Positions 36,331 through 45,750 of a DNA stretch of 64,000 nt are shown one piece after another; position 1 is the stretch's first letter; each line of letters begins with the position of its first letter. The translations under genes were made by a program, and so were the position numbers. The notes beneath the pieces were generated by a model. It did not search any database, was not told the origin of the DNA, and saw nothing but the letters and a program-made list of their open reading frames with translations. The stretch spans positions 558,001-622,000 of the forward strand of contig NZ_FLOB01000001.1 in assembly GCF_900089775.1 (NCBI RefSeq), read 5' to 3'. The DNA is from Marinomonas spartinae. GTDB lineage: Bacteria > Pseudomonadota > Gammaproteobacteria > Pseudomonadales > Marinomonadaceae.

Positions 36331-37446
36331 GTGAAAACATTCGAGCATTCAATGCCCATGGGGGCAGGCATTGAAAATAACAGTCCTTCCAAGGTTAGTA
36401 AAGTCGCCCGAGTAACGGAGTTTGATTATTTACGTGGAATAGCGATCATTTTGATTGTGTTAGGCCACTCTATTACTAATAGTAATCATGGTTTTCCTGT
36501 TTGGTTGGAAAACATACTACGCGGTGGAACTGGGGTCTTTGTATTCATTTCTGGCTTTTTCTTCCACCACGTTTTTTCTCAGAGTTTCAACTTTCAGAAA
36601 TTTATGGGTAAGAAGTGCCGCAACGTACTGGTGCCATTTTTGGCCGTATCAGCATTTGCCATTGTGGTGAATTTTTTTGGTTTCATGTGGATTGATGGTG
36701 CTTCTTTTAGTAAAGCGCTAGCACTTTGCGGTCAGGTGTTGGAGCGTGGTTATGTCTTGTTTCCTCACTGGTATATTCCATTCATCATGGCAACCTTCTT
36801 GTGTTCTGGGCTGCATTTTCGTTATTTGAAACTGTCGTTGTTTTCTCAATTATCGATTTTGATAGCTTTTTCATTAGTTGCTCTGGTTATTCAGCGACCA
36901 GAAGCGAATGAGAACGTATTACAGTCGGTGATATATTTTACGCCTTTTTATTTGATAGGCATGTTGTATTCTCAATATCTAGAATGGATGAAGCAGAACT
37001 ACCGCTATTTTCTTATCGCTGCTTTAGTAACTGTCTTATTGAGCATATGGCTGCAGTCAAGTGTATTTTTTCACGTAGGCGATTATCATAAAAACGCTTT
37101 TCAGTGGAAGGGAATAGACTTGCAGTTTATTCAAAAAGTAGGTCTATGTATCTTGCTTGTTGGATTTTGTCGGCATTGGGTAAGCGAACGCTTAGGAAAG
37201 CATTTAACTATGATTGCTGGAATCAGCTTTGCTATTTTCTTTTTACATCCGCTACTAGGAATGATGTGGGGAAACACAAAATATTTCCTTTTGCATTTTG
37301 GCTATATTCAGCCAAACACGACCCTATGGTATAGCTTAGTGTCATCTGTGGTGCTGTTTGCCTTTCAGTTTTATGGCACTGTGTGGTTGGTTCGCCACTT
37401 GAAGCGACTCTTTGGTTCCAAGAGCCGTTTACTGATTGGTGCCTAA
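36331..37446 (+). CDS. Acyltransferase family 3 membrane protein (OafA/YrhL-like)
   Basis: This 371-residue integral membrane acyltransferase begins, after a short cytosolic tail, with EFDYLRGIAIILIVLGHSIT, whose R and H are the acyltransferase-3 hallmarks. About ten helices follow. A GTG at 36331 lies seven bases after a perfect GGAGG and is preferred to upstream in-frame ATGs at 36268 and 36313. Such enzymes transfer acetyl or other acyl groups to exported sugars. No glycan genes adjoin it; the sugar nucleotide pair at 46-48 kb is too far to link. Confidence 0.85.
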   Translation: MKTFEHSMPMGAGIENNSPSKVSKVARVTEFDYLRGIAIILIVLGHSITNSNHGFPVWLENILRGGTGVFVFISGFFFHHVFSQSFNFQKFMGKKCRNVLVPFLAVSAFAIVVNFFGFMWIDGASFSKALALCGQVLERGYVLFPHWYIPFIMATFLCSGLHFRYLKLSLFSQLSILIAFSLVALVIQRPEANENVLQSVIYFTPFYLIGMLYSQYLEWMKQNYRYFLIAALVTVLLSIWLQSSVFFHVGDYHKNAFQWKGIDLQFIQKVGLCILLVGFCRHWVSERLGKHLTMIAGISFAIFFLHPLLGMMWGNTKYFLLHFGYIQPNTTLWYSLVSSVVLFAFQFYGTVWLVRHLKRLFGSKSRLLIGA

Positions 37447-37450
37447 GTGT

Positions 37451-37482
37451 AAACTCCCTTGCTAATAGCAAGGGAGTTTTAA
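37451..37482. terminator. Bidirectional rho-independent terminator
   Basis: AAACTCCCTTGCT and AGCAAGGGAGTTT pair perfectly around AAT between convergent genes, with T-runs on each strand. Confidence 0.88.
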
Positions 37483-38012
37483 TCTAAACGTAGCGTTTCT
37501 AATACTTCTTTCCAGCTATAGACGCGTTGGAAGTCTGTTGCATACATATTATGGAAGGCATGAAATAAAAGACCTTTTCCATCAAAAGTTGCTAAGTGTT
37601 TAGGCGTATCATCGATAAGGTAATCTGCGTTAATAATGCTTTTGTCTCCACAAAAAACATAATTGAGTTCATGAATAAAAGGAAAATGTTTTTTTAGCCA
37701 TTCATACTTAGCTTGAAAAGACGTTGGGTATTCCATTGCGGCAGTGACAAAGAAGATATCATATTGCTCGGAGAGTGTTTTGATGGACTCAATGGCATCA
37801 TCAAAGACCATTAAGTCACGAAAAAAATCAGGGTGATGAGGGTAGGATTTTACTGCCGCCATGTGCTCTTCTGGAACCACATGGTAAATGCGTGTGCCTG
37901 CGGTATCTTCTTTGGTGAGTTGAGTACTAAACTGTTTATTGTACCATTCTATATGACGCCCTAAACTGTCACAGACCGTTTCGTCCATATCAATCGCTAT
38001 ACGTTTTCTCAT
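37479..38012 (-). CDS. 5'(3')-deoxyribonucleotidase-like HAD phosphatase
   Basis: This 177-residue HAD enzyme of the NT5C group has motif I RIAIDMDETVCD, motif II in FFVTAAMEYPTSF, and the motif III/IV region CGDKSIINADYLIDDTP. It should remove phosphate from deoxynucleoside monophosphates, helping to balance nucleotide pools. The frame is open ten codons further upstream, but GAGAGG sits five bases before the ATG at 38012. It is not linked to other nucleotide genes. Confidence 0.82.
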   Translation of the reverse strand: MRKRIAIDMDETVCDSLGRHIEWYNKQFSTQLTKEDTAGTRIYHVVPEEHMAAVKSYPHHPDFFRDLMVFDDAIESIKTLSEQYDIFFVTAAMEYPTSFQAKYEWLKKHFPFIHELNYVFCGDKSIINADYLIDDTPKHLATFDGKGLLFHAFHNMYATDFQRVYSWKEVLETLRLD

Positions 38013-38208
38013 CATTTCCTCTCGCTGGTATTTTTGTCTCAAATGATGGCTTTTATGGATAAATTTTAAGCTTATATTGTGACATAGATAATAACGCCAT
38101 TGGTTAATTTAGTTGTTTGCTTTCAGTGTGCATGGGAAGAATACTAAGTTAGGGGCTTAGGGCGAACAGCCTGCTAAGAGATAGGAGGCTGTCTTTCCCC
38201 GATAGACC

Positions 38209-40200
38209 TTATTTAATGGTATAAGAGCTTATTTCGTTAAGCACATTGTCAAAACGTTGTTTTGCTTGGCTTGCTTCTTGGTCTGTATTGGTGACTATAT
38301 TCAGAATGTTGTGTGAGCGCTCATTAAGGCTTTGAATATTTTTATTGATTTCCTCGGATACTTGAGATTGTTCTTCAGAGGCTGTTGCGACTCGTTCGAT
38401 GGTTTGTGTGATGTTTTCAACAGAATCAAACAGCTCTTGCATCATATCGATATTATCCCTGACCACAGTTGATGTGCCTGTCGCCATCTCTGTACATTGT
38501 TCCATTGATTGTAGTGCTTCTTTTCCTGATTCGACGAGCGCTTTTATCATGGTACGTATCTCTTCTGTGGAGCCTTGAGTACGTTGAGCTAAGGTTCTCA
38601 CCTCATCTGCAACAACAGCAAATCCTCGGCCTTGCTCTCCTGCTCTGGCGGCTTCGATGGCGGCGTTTAAGGCTAATAAATTGGTCTGTTCTGCGATGGC
38701 TTCGATGGTTTGTAAAATGCTGCTAATTTGTTCGGTATGAGAGGTGACAGACTGTACCGATTGATAGCCACTCCCCACCTTAGAAGATAAGCTCTCAATG
38801 GAATCAAGGATAGTCTGAATGCGTTGTGATCCTTGCATGCTTTGCTTTCTAATAGTTTCTGTATCGTCAGCGGCGGATTGCATGTCTTGAGAGATCGTGC
38901 CACTGGTTTGCGACATTTGGTTCACTGCTGATGCCATTAGATCGGTTTGGTTGAATTGATCTTGCGTTTCCTGCAGGGCGTTGTGAGATAAATGGCTTAG
39001 CTCATCCATACTGTTTTTGGATTCGGTTGCCATGCCCATCATGGCGTCAAATGACTCTTTTAAATGTTCTAAATGGGTATTCAAGTGCTGGATGATATCT
39101 CCTAATTCATCATTTGAATTATGTTCTATACGGCCAAGTAAGTTACGTTTAGTCGAAATGTTGGATAGAACTTGGCTAATTTGTTGGACGCGTTTGGTTA
39201 GAGAGCGTGTGAGAGTATAAGACAGCCAAAGAATCGGCAGAATCAATAGGGAAAAAACAATAATCAGCGCATTTCGATAGTAAATACTCTGCGTGGTAAG
39301 TGAGTTGCTCAGAGCATAGATTTGTGTACTGATTTTATCGGCGACGGCTTTTATTAAGCCAATTTTCGTGGTGGCTAGGTTAAACCAATTGCTGGGGCCA
39401 TTAACAACAGCGACATCTTTCTGTTTGAGAAAGTTGCTAGTGATTTGATCCACTTTTTTCCATGCATCGTTCTCGGCGGCCGTCTTTAGCATGGCTAATT
39501 GTTTCTCGGATGCCATGGCTTTGAAGTGCTCTAATTGGAGCGTTTCATTGTTAATGAAAGCAGCAATTTGTGATTGTCGCTTGGGGGTGGTAGTTTTAGC
39601 AGCAAATACACCATTTAATGCCCCGCGATATTGGCCTACTCGTTCTTTCATCCATAACAGGTTCAAGCGTGCCTCTAGCGTCTTGGCGATATCTCTATTA
39701 TTAATGTTTAAAATGGCATATTGAATCGCATCTAATGCGCTCTGATTGACTTTAGAATAAAAATTAAACGCGTTATTGTCAGGTGATAAGGTATCAACCT
39801 TTTGACGAATGGTGTTTTTATCCGTTAGGACGTTGAGTACATGATCTCGATAGCTATTCAGCTGAGCGTTGCTTAATTCTTGGAAGGCGTCTGGCTGAAC
39901 ATCTCTCAAGGCGGCTTCAGCTTGGTCCGCTTTTAGGCGCTGAGCCATTAAAGCATCTTTGCCTTTTTTGCCTTGGCTGCCTAAAAAGCCTGCGCTTAAG
40001 CCCCGTTCCACTGCGAAATTATGGGCCACGTTATCTAATAAGGTGGAAAGTTTGACCATGTCTTCGGCGGTTCGTCCTTCATCAACTTGTTTGTTCAGGT
40101 CTATTACTAAAATAGCAACAACGAGAACGGCAAACAAAGAAGGGGCGATGCCGATAAAGGTAATGGCGTGGGATAGCTTTAGTTTAGAAAATGTAAACAC
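38209..40200 (-). CDS. Methyl-accepting chemotaxis protein with NIT sensor domain
   Basis: The chemoreceptor has 663 residues. After a first helix ([18 protein letters not shown]), the periplasmic part is an all-helical NIT (nitrate/nitrite sensing) domain recognised by [17 protein letters not shown] and [19 protein letters not shown]. The second helix ([18 protein letters not shown]) leads to HAMP and the signalling tip [20 protein letters not shown]. The frame is open to 40266, but GTG at 40200 follows GGGAG by ten bases and is the best start; the upstream ATG at 40260 has no ribosome binding site. The ligand, possibly nitrate, is inferred from the domain family. Confidence 0.9.
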   Translation of the reverse strand: MFTFSKLKLSHAITFIGIAPSLFAVLVVAILVIDLNKQVDEGRTAEDMVKLSTLLDNVAHNFAVERGLSAGFLGSQGKKGKDALMAQRLKADQAEAALRDVQPDAFQELSNAQLNSYRDHVLNVLTDKNTIRQKVDTLSPDNNAFNFYSKVNQSALDAIQYAILNINNRDIAKTLEARLNLLWMKERVGQYRGALNGVFAAKTTTPKRQSQIAAFINNETLQLEHFKAMASEKQLAMLKTAAENDAWKKVDQITSNFLKQKDVAVVNGPSNWFNLATTKIGLIKAVADKISTQIYALSNSLTTQSIYYRNALIIVFSLLILPILWLSYTLTRSLTKRVQQISQVLSNISTKRNLLGRIEHNSNDELGDIIQHLNTHLEHLKESFDAMMGMATESKNSMDELSHLSHNALQETQDQFNQTDLMASAVNQMSQTSGTISQDMQSAADDTETIRKQSMQGSQRIQTILDSIESLSSKVGSGYQSVQSVTSHTEQISSILQTIEAIAEQTNLLALNAAIEAARAGEQGRGFAVVADEVRTLAQRTQGSTEEIRTMIKALVESGKEALQSMEQCTEMATGTSTVVRDNIDMMQELFDSVENITQTIERVATASEEQSQVSEEINKNIQSLNERSHNILNIVTNTDQEASQAKQRFDNVLNEISSYTIK

Positions 40201-40299
40201 CTTGTTATTACTCCCTGTGATCCTAAAAATAAGTTTAGTAAAGGTTGAATATTTTTCCATCGGCAATGTTTGAATTAATAGGGAGTAGAGAAATCAAAA

Positions 40300-40349
40300 A
40301 AACATCCTGAAGCCCATCCTATGGTTATAGGATGGGCTTCAGGATGTTT
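40300..40349 (-). terminator. Terminator with a 23-base perfect stem after the GntR-ABC operon
   Basis: Two 23-base arms (40300-40322 and 40327-40349) are exact complements around the loop GGTT. On the minus strand the stem is followed by seven T. It lies 50 bases after the permease gene. The stem is longer than usual for a terminator and contains CATCCTGAAGCCCATCC. Confidence 0.85.
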
Positions 40350-40399
40350 GGAAAAATGAGGTCTTGGGTCGTTAATTTGGTTTTCGTTGGTGTGCTTCC

Positions 40400-41350
40400 C
40401 TAATTTTCAAAGCGATTTTCCCGTAGCCACACGGTTGTGTAAAGTAGCCCAGCGGTAGCGGCCAATCCAAGCCAGAATTGCACACTGGATAACACATTCC
40501 AAACATGATACCAGCCTGACATATTTAGCATATTTTGCTCAGCCCTTGGGTCACTTACATTTATATAGGAGCCGATAATTTGAGAAATATGGTGACTTCC
40601 CAAGACGGTATACTCAATAAGAACTAATGCTAATAAGGGTAGGACAAGGTATAAAAAGGGCGTTTTCTTGGCGCACGCGGAGACCAATAAAATCCAACTG
40701 ATAAAAGGCAACATCCATATAGAGGTGGCAAGATAGCTGCCTAAAAATGACCAGGCTGTAGTGAGTACTGCTTGAGGCTGAAAGAGTAAATCGGGATGGT
40801 GTACACTGCTAAAGAGTGACCAAATTGTCATGAAGAGCAGGTAAAACAGGTTGTAAGCCGATGCGGCGATCCAGGCAATGGCTGGAATGACAAGGGCTGC
40901 CATAAAGGTTTTGGTGAGGACATTCTGCCATTCGCTGACAGGCATCGACTTCCAAAACAAAATACTTTTATCTTTGCGATCGGTAAATAGACAAGACAGC
41001 AGATAAATTAGCGCAATCAGCCAAGCCAGATGATCAAATGCGATATAAGGTAGGGCAGGCAAAAGCGACATAGGTGAGTTTTGTGCTGTCGTGTCAGGAA
41101 TGGTCGTAAGACCGTTTATACCTTTGTGGTAGACAAAGGATTGTTGCTGGCCATCTGAAGAATATGAGTAAAACGACATCATGCCATCATGCTGTAAGAT
41201 AAACTGACTATCCTGTACTACGCCTCGTCCAGCCACCCCAGCAAGAATGGTCAGCACAACAAAAATAGTCAGAGCTACTATAGGCGTTGTGATTAGTGCA
41301 CCTTTATGTTCCCACAACTCACGTTTAATTTGTATTAGAAAGCGGTTCAC
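40400..41350 (-). CDS. ABC transporter permease of the GntR-linked exporter
   Basis: This 316-residue ABC-2-type permease has a first helix (LITTPIVALTIFVVLTILAG), a large extracytoplasmic loop, then five more helices. TDRKDKSILFWKSMPVSEWQ is typical of YtrC/D-like and bacitracin-type permeases. A GTG at 41350 overlaps the ATPase stop (GTGA) and follows GGAG by eight bases, so it is chosen over the ATG at 41368. It is the last gene of a three-gene operon with a GntR regulator and an ATPase. The substrate is unknown; related systems respond to cell wall antibiotics. Confidence 0.82.
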   Translation of the reverse strand: MNRFLIQIKRELWEHKGALITTPIVALTIFVVLTILAGVAGRGVVQDSQFILQHDGMMSFYSYSSDGQQQSFVYHKGINGLTTIPDTTAQNSPMSLLPALPYIAFDHLAWLIALIYLLSCLFTDRKDKSILFWKSMPVSEWQNVLTKTFMAALVIPAIAWIAASAYNLFYLLFMTIWSLFSSVHHPDLLFQPQAVLTTAWSFLGSYLATSIWMLPFISWILLVSACAKKTPFLYLVLPLLALVLIEYTVLGSHHISQIIGSYINVSDPRAEQNMLNMSGWYHVWNVLSSVQFWLGLAATAGLLYTTVWLRENRFEN

Positions 41351-42288
41351 TGTCCTGTCTCCTTCCATTGTATATTGGGGGCCTGATTCTCTTGGGGACG
41401 TCCTTCGTTGGCTGTGCTGACTTTTGCCACGAACAGGTCGGCAATAGACGGCGTGTGGATTTTACCAAAAGCGGCGAGTGTTTCAGGGTCAACGCCTTCA
41501 AATAATAAACTAGCCCCGCCAAGGCGAGCTTCTTCGTAAATCGGGCGTAAACCTGCCTCCAATACCTTTTGTCGGCCTTCTGTCGAAACGGAGAGTTGGC
41601 TGAATCGCTGGCTAATGTCGTCCATTGAGCTGTCGAGTACTAGGTGTCCTCGATCAATAAACAGCACATCCGTTAACAGATTCTCGATCTCTTCTACTTG
41701 ATGGGTGGTGATTAAAATAGTCTTTTGTTCATCAAAATAGTCTTCTAAAAGACTGGAGTAGAATTGTTTTCGATACATAATATCGAGCCCTAATGTGGGT
41801 TCGTCTAATACCAATAGTTTGCTATCGATGGCCATAACGAGAGCCAAGTGCAGCTGGGTAACCATGCCTTTGGATAAAGCTTTAATGCGACTTTTAGGGT
41901 TGATTGTGGTTTTTGCCAGAAATGCTTGGGCTTTTTCTCGATTGAACTTTGGATGCACTCCCGCCACATAGTCGATTGCTTGGTGCACTTTAAGCCATGA
42001 AGGTAAAATGGCAGTGTCAGCGATAAAGCTCACCTGCTCCAATAATTTGGTGCGCTCTTTCATTGGTTTAAGGCCTAGGACACTTAGCTCACCGTCTAGT
42101 GTGCTCAATCCTAAAATGCCTTTTAACAGGCTGGTCTTGCCAGCCCCATTGGGACCAATTAAACCGACAATTCGCCCAGGAAAGATGCGAAAGCTCACAT
42201 CGTTTAAGGCTTTGAAGTCACCATATTGTTTGTGTAAACCTTGTGCCTTGATGATCGCGGCATGGTTTGTTGTTGTATTCATAATCAT
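41347..42288 (-). CDS. ABC transporter ATP-binding protein of the GntR-linked exporter
   Basis: The ATPase has 313 residues with Walker A GPNGAGKT, a signature region IKALSKGMVTQLHLALVMAI in which the usual LSGGQ is LSKGM, Walker B LLVLDEPTLGLDI and H-loop ILITTHQVEEI. The LSKGM form is common in YtrB-like ATPases. The start lies two bases after the GntR stop; an alternative ATG six bases further in (42282) has slightly better spacing. The partner is the permease that follows. Confidence 0.88.
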   Translation of the reverse strand: MIMNTTTNHAAIIKAQGLHKQYGDFKALNDVSFRIFPGRIVGLIGPNGAGKTSLLKGILGLSTLDGELSVLGLKPMKERTKLLEQVSFIADTAILPSWLKVHQAIDYVAGVHPKFNREKAQAFLAKTTINPKSRIKALSKGMVTQLHLALVMAIDSKLLVLDEPTLGLDIMYRKQFYSSLLEDYFDEQKTILITTHQVEEIENLLTDVLFIDRGHLVLDSSMDDISQRFSQLSVSTEGRQKVLEAGLRPIYEEARLGGASLLFEGVDPETLAAFGKIHTPSIADLFVAKVSTANEGRPQENQAPNIQWKETGQ

Positions 42289-42290
42289 AC

Positions 42291-42707
42291 CTATTCGCTG
42301 TCTTTTTGTAGACGAAGTTGATCTACCGTGATGTCGTTTAAGGGAGGTGTTTCCAGTGATAACTGCTCAATTAATTCGTTGGTGCTAATATCCAATAGAG
42401 TTAAGCGTTGTTTTAATTTGGGGATTTCTGACTGAAAGAAGAGTGCTCTTTCTGCGTGTAAAATTCGCGCACGGGCGCCACCAAGAATAAACATCCCCAT
42501 ACCGCGTCGTTTTTCGACGAGCTTTTCTTCAACCAGTGACTGATAGGCTTTTGATACCGTTAAATGGTTGATTTGATAGCTGGTGGAAACCGCCCGAACA
42601 GAGGGTAGCGCTTCGCCTTCTCGCAACTCTCCTGCAAGTATCAAGCTCACCATGCGATCACGCACTTGGCGATAAATGGGTTGTTCGTCGTTCCATTGCT
42701 CTTGCAT
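42291..42707 (-). CDS. GntR-family repressor, YtrA subfamily
   Basis: This 138-residue regulator has the GntR winged helix at the N-terminus (QPIYRQVRDRMVSLILAGEL, then LPSVRAVSTSYQINHLTVSKAYQSL) and a short YtrA-type tail in place of a ligand-binding domain. It is the first gene of the ABC operon. A perfect palindrome 44 bases upstream of its start is the likely operator, so the operon should be autoregulated. Confidence 0.88.
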   Translation of the reverse strand: MQEQWNDEQPIYRQVRDRMVSLILAGELREGEALPSVRAVSTSYQINHLTVSKAYQSLVEEKLVEKRRGMGMFILGGARARILHAERALFFQSEIPKLKQRLTLLDISTNELIEQLSLETPPLNDITVDQLRLQKDSE

Positions 42708-42750
42708 AGGGGCTCTCTTCTGTATGGTTTGCTTTAATCAACCAGTTAAA

Positions 42751-42780
42751 TATGGTGTTATATATAACTATAACACCATA
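42751..42780. promoter_or_regulatory. Palindromic operator of the GntR-ABC operon
   Basis: TATGGTGTTATA (42751-42762) and TATAACACCATA (42769-42780) are perfect 12-base arms with spacer TATAAC. The site is 44 bases upstream of the GntR start and 100 bases before the divergent AraC gene. Size and symmetry suit a GntR dimer. Confidence 0.75.
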
Positions 42781-42879
42781 TTAGATTTTGACAATACTAA
42801 TAGGCGAGTGGTTCTTATTGGCTTGCCACTCCTTAAGGCCTATTGTCATACTAACGGTTTAGAACAGTGCGGAATCATC

Positions 42880-43602
42880 ATGAAGAGGCTCAATCACGTT
42901 ATCCAGTATTATGAGTCACGGCAAACAACGCAATCTCATGAACACAGTGTGTACCAGTGGGTCTACGTGCATGAAGGTTCAGGGATAATTTCCACAGAAG
43001 ACGGTGGATTTTTACTGTTAACTGGGCAACTGGTGTATATTCCTGCTTATGTCTCCCATGAATTTATTGCACTCAAAAGCAGTTGTCTTAGTTTGATTTT
43101 TTCAGGCGAGGATGTTGCTACTCCTCCTATCCAATCGATTGGTTTATTGGCCAGCCATACATTATGGACTCAATTGATGGCGTACTTGCGGCACAATCAA
43201 CCACATCTAACGCAAGCATTATGGCAACACTATGATGCTATTTTACTGGATCAGCTTGCCCGTTTTACCCCCTTGCAAGGGTATCGCCTATCGTCTGGTT
43301 GTGTGGATCCGCGACTATTAAACGTCATCGAATCCCTCTCTCATAGTGTGAGCATCAAGACATCATTAGCGTCGGTGAGTCAGCAAAGTGGAGCATCAGA
43401 ACGCACACTTAATCGACTGTTTGCCGAGCAGTTGAATACTACTTACCAAGCATTTCGCTATCAGCTTGTCATGCAAAAAGCACAACAAGCGTATGAACAG
43501 GGCGAAAGTGTTACTAACATCGCTTTTGATTTGGGCTATAAGAGCTTATCGGCTTTTTCTAGGGCGTTTCTAAACTACCAAAAATCAATGAAGCCTTGTT
43601 AA
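42880..43602 (+). CDS. AraC-family transcriptional regulator
   Basis: This 240-residue regulator has an N-terminal cupin-like domain (EHSVYQWVYVHEGSGIISTE, GQLVYIPAYVSHEF) and two C-terminal helix-turn-helix motifs (TSLASVSQQSGASERTLNRL and VTNIAFDLGYKSLSAFSRAF). The frame is open further upstream across the GntR promoter, but the ATG at 42880 gives the normal domain layout. It is divergent from the ABC operon. The target is unknown. Confidence 0.88.
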   Translation: MKRLNHVIQYYESRQTTQSHEHSVYQWVYVHEGSGIISTEDGGFLLLTGQLVYIPAYVSHEFIALKSSCLSLIFSGEDVATPPIQSIGLLASHTLWTQLMAYLRHNQPHLTQALWQHYDAILLDQLARFTPLQGYRLSSGCVDPRLLNVIESLSHSVSIKTSLASVSQQSGASERTLNRLFAEQLNTTYQAFRYQLVMQKAQQAYEQGESVTNIAFDLGYKSLSAFSRAFLNYQKSMKPC

Positions 43603-43614
43603 AGCTTGGTTGTC

Positions 43615-44001
43615 TTATCGAGAACCTATGTTTTTCTCATGGTTTGGTCCTGATAATAGACAGGTCAGTTCTTCTGTGCGTTGCAATTTATTCTCAGCAA
43701 AGATAAATAGGCCAACTACTTTCATCTTAATATTTTCTCCAGCTTTGGTTTGAGCGGTGACCGTATGGCTAGAATGGACTTTATTGTCTTCGCTAATCAT
43801 CTGGTCGAAGCTCACCTCACAATGATGTAAATGCGCTTTTAATGACTGAATATGTTTTACAAAGTCGCTGAAGTTTAGCGTCTTATTATCAACCCATTGT
43901 TGATAGTCTAAGGTGAAATACTCAGCAAGCTGAGTCTTATTGATTATGGTGGAGGTTAAAACGTCCGTAAGTATTTGTTCTAGTCGTTTGGTTAGTTGCA
44001 T
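43615..44001 (-). CDS. SnoaL/NTF2-like small protein
   Basis: The 128-residue protein has the cone-shaped NTF2-like pattern: an N-terminal helix, AEYFTLDYQQWVDNKTLNFS (the D-Y-W helix), a helix LKAHLHHCEV and strands VHSSHTVTAQTKAGENIKMK then VVGLFIFAENKLQRTEEL. No signal peptide. It may be a binding protein or a small isomerase-like enzyme. GAGGA at eight bases supports the ATG. It ends 13 bases from the AraC stop, convergent. Confidence 0.7.
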   Translation of the reverse strand: MQLTKRLEQILTDVLTSTIINKTQLAEYFTLDYQQWVDNKTLNFSDFVKHIQSLKAHLHHCEVSFDQMISEDNKVHSSHTVTAQTKAGENIKMKVVGLFIFAENKLQRTEELTCLLSGPNHEKNIGSR

Positions 44002-44189
44002 GGTTTTGTCCTCATCATGAAAAATGCTAGTCTACGATAAGGAAGCAAGTCTGATTGCTGACTTCTCGCCAAACGATACACTTTGCTCGCCAAGTTGAGA
44101 TGGATGATTTGCTATCGCCAATGCACAAAACGGATGGACGAAAAACAAAACGCTCACCATCTCGTTATTGGCCATACTAATAGAGGTCG

Positions 44190-44651
44190 TTAAATGAGTA
44201 GTCGTCGTTTGACTGGTGTTGATTTCACAATGGCTGTATTGGTATCGGCTAACTCAGAGACTTGGTCAAGAATGGGATCTAATTGACTAATGTCTTTTAA
44301 ATACAGACGAGCGATATAACAATCATCCCCAGTTACCTTGTCGCATTCAACAAATTCAGGAATCGATTGGATCAGGGCTTCTAGAGCTTTGAGTTTGCCT
44401 GGAAGTTGGCGCATTCGTACAATTGCCATTAGGCTATAGCCTAAAACCACAGGGTTCACTTCCACTCGATAGCCAGAGATGACACCACTTTCTTCCAGTC
44501 GTTTTAATCGTTCGTTGACACTTGGCGCGGTCATACCCACTGCCCGTGCCAGTTCTGTGACCGGGGTTCTCGCATTCGTATAAAGTTGTTCAATCAGTTT
44601 GCTATCAATACCATCCAAGATGCTTTTTTCTTTTTTAAGGTTATTTCGCAT
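44190..44651 (-). CDS. Lrp/AsnC-family transcriptional regulator
   Basis: This 153-residue protein has an N-terminal helix-turn-helix (LDGIDSKLIEQLYTNARTPV, MTAPSVNERLKRLEESGVIS) and a RAM ligand-binding domain (VTGDDCYIARLYLKD). It is divergent from an EamA transporter and GNAT pair 157 bases away, which it probably regulates in response to an amino acid. Confidence 0.9.
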   Translation of the reverse strand: MRNNLKKEKSILDGIDSKLIEQLYTNARTPVTELARAVGMTAPSVNERLKRLEESGVISGYRVEVNPVVLGYSLMAIVRMRQLPGKLKALEALIQSIPEFVECDKVTGDDCYIARLYLKDISQLDPILDQVSELADTNTAIVKSTPVKRRLLI

Positions 44652-44808
44652 TTTTCCCTCTGATAAGTACGGCTATTTTGTTTATTTATCTTTTTATAAG
44701 TCTGCCAAGGTGGCGTTCTTCATTTTATTCTATTCACCATAAACCAGTTTCCTTAAAAAGAGAATGCATTCAGTGTTCTACCGTGAGGGGCAATAACCGA
44801 GGTCTATT

Positions 44809-45750
44809 ATGAAACATTCACATCATACGATAAGCAGTTTAGAGCTGACTTTTGCCATGATACTGTCTGGCACCATTGGTTATTTTGTGATTAGTTCGGG
44901 ACAGGTATTTTGGAATGTGGTGTTTTTTCGTTGTGCGATTGGTGCAATGGTTTTAGGCGGATATGCCTATTTTTCAGGCTTGATTCGTGCCGAGTTTTTC
45001 CAGCCCAGGGCACTGTTATTGATTGTGTTAGGCGGTATTACCTTAGTAGGAAACTGGGTATTGCTATTTGCTTCGTTCAATTATATTCCGTTTTCTATTG
45101 CGACCGTTGCCTACCATATGCAACCTTTGTTTTTGGTGTTAGTGAGCACATTAATCACCCGAGAAAAGCCGTCAATCTCCCTACTTGTTTGGCTAGCCTT
45201 AGCATTTGTCGGCTTAGTGTTAATCGTAGAGCTTAATCCTCATGAGTTACAGGAGCTTTTTATCGGCGACTTAAATCGAACCGATTCTTCTGCGTTATTC
45301 GGTTTATTACTCGCCTTGGGTGCTGCATTGCTTTATACCGCGACGACACTCATTACAAAAAAAGTCAGTCAAGTGCCTTCCGCTTTTGTGGCATTGGTAC
45401 AGGTGATCGTTGGTATTCTCATGCTCTTGTCTTTTGCTGACTTCGACAACTTACCAACGCAAACTAGTCAGTGGTTAGATTTATTGATTCTTGGGGCGAT
45501 ACTAACAGGGTTTATGTACATCATCATGTACGACAGCTTTCAAAAATTGCCGACTAGCCTGATTGCTTTGCTGTCGTTTATTTATCCGATTACGGCATTG
45601 TTTGTCGACCATTTTGCGTTTTCGACACATATCAGTGTAACGCAAATACTGGGGGTCATCATGATTTTGATTGCAGTCAGTGCCGTGAAGTTTCATTGGA
45701 GGTTGCCATTGAGTGCCTCTAAGAAAAGTATGAGGGAGAAGAAGTTATGA
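44809..45750 (+). CDS. EamA-family transporter
   Basis: This 313-residue protein with ten transmembrane helices and two EamA repeats shows NWVLLFASFNYIPFSIATVA and YHMQPLFLVLVSTLITREKP in the first half and LPTSLIALLSFIYPITALFV in the second. GAGG at seven bases supports the ATG. It overlaps the next gene by four bases (ATGA). The Lrp neighbour suggests export of an amino acid or derivative; this is inferred. Confidence 0.85.
   Translation: MKHSHHTISSLELTFAMILSGTIGYFVISSGQVFWNVVFFRCAIGAMVLGGYAYFSGLIRAEFFQPRALLLIVLGGITLVGNWVLLFASFNYIPFSIATVAYHMQPLFLVLVSTLITREKPSISLLVWLALAFVGLVLIVELNPHELQELFIGDLNRTDSSALFGLLLALGAALLYTATTLITKKVSQVPSAFVALVQVIVGILMLLSFADFDNLPTQTSQWLDLLILGAILTGFMYIIMYDSFQKLPTSLIALLSFIYPITALFVDHFAFSTHISVTQILGVIMILIAVSAVKFHWRLPLSASKKSMREKKL

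Noticed and set aside
38166-38192. Hairpin ACAGCCT/AGGCTGT as terminator of the NIT chemoreceptor gene
   Set aside because: The stem is only seven bases and no T-run follows on the minus strand.
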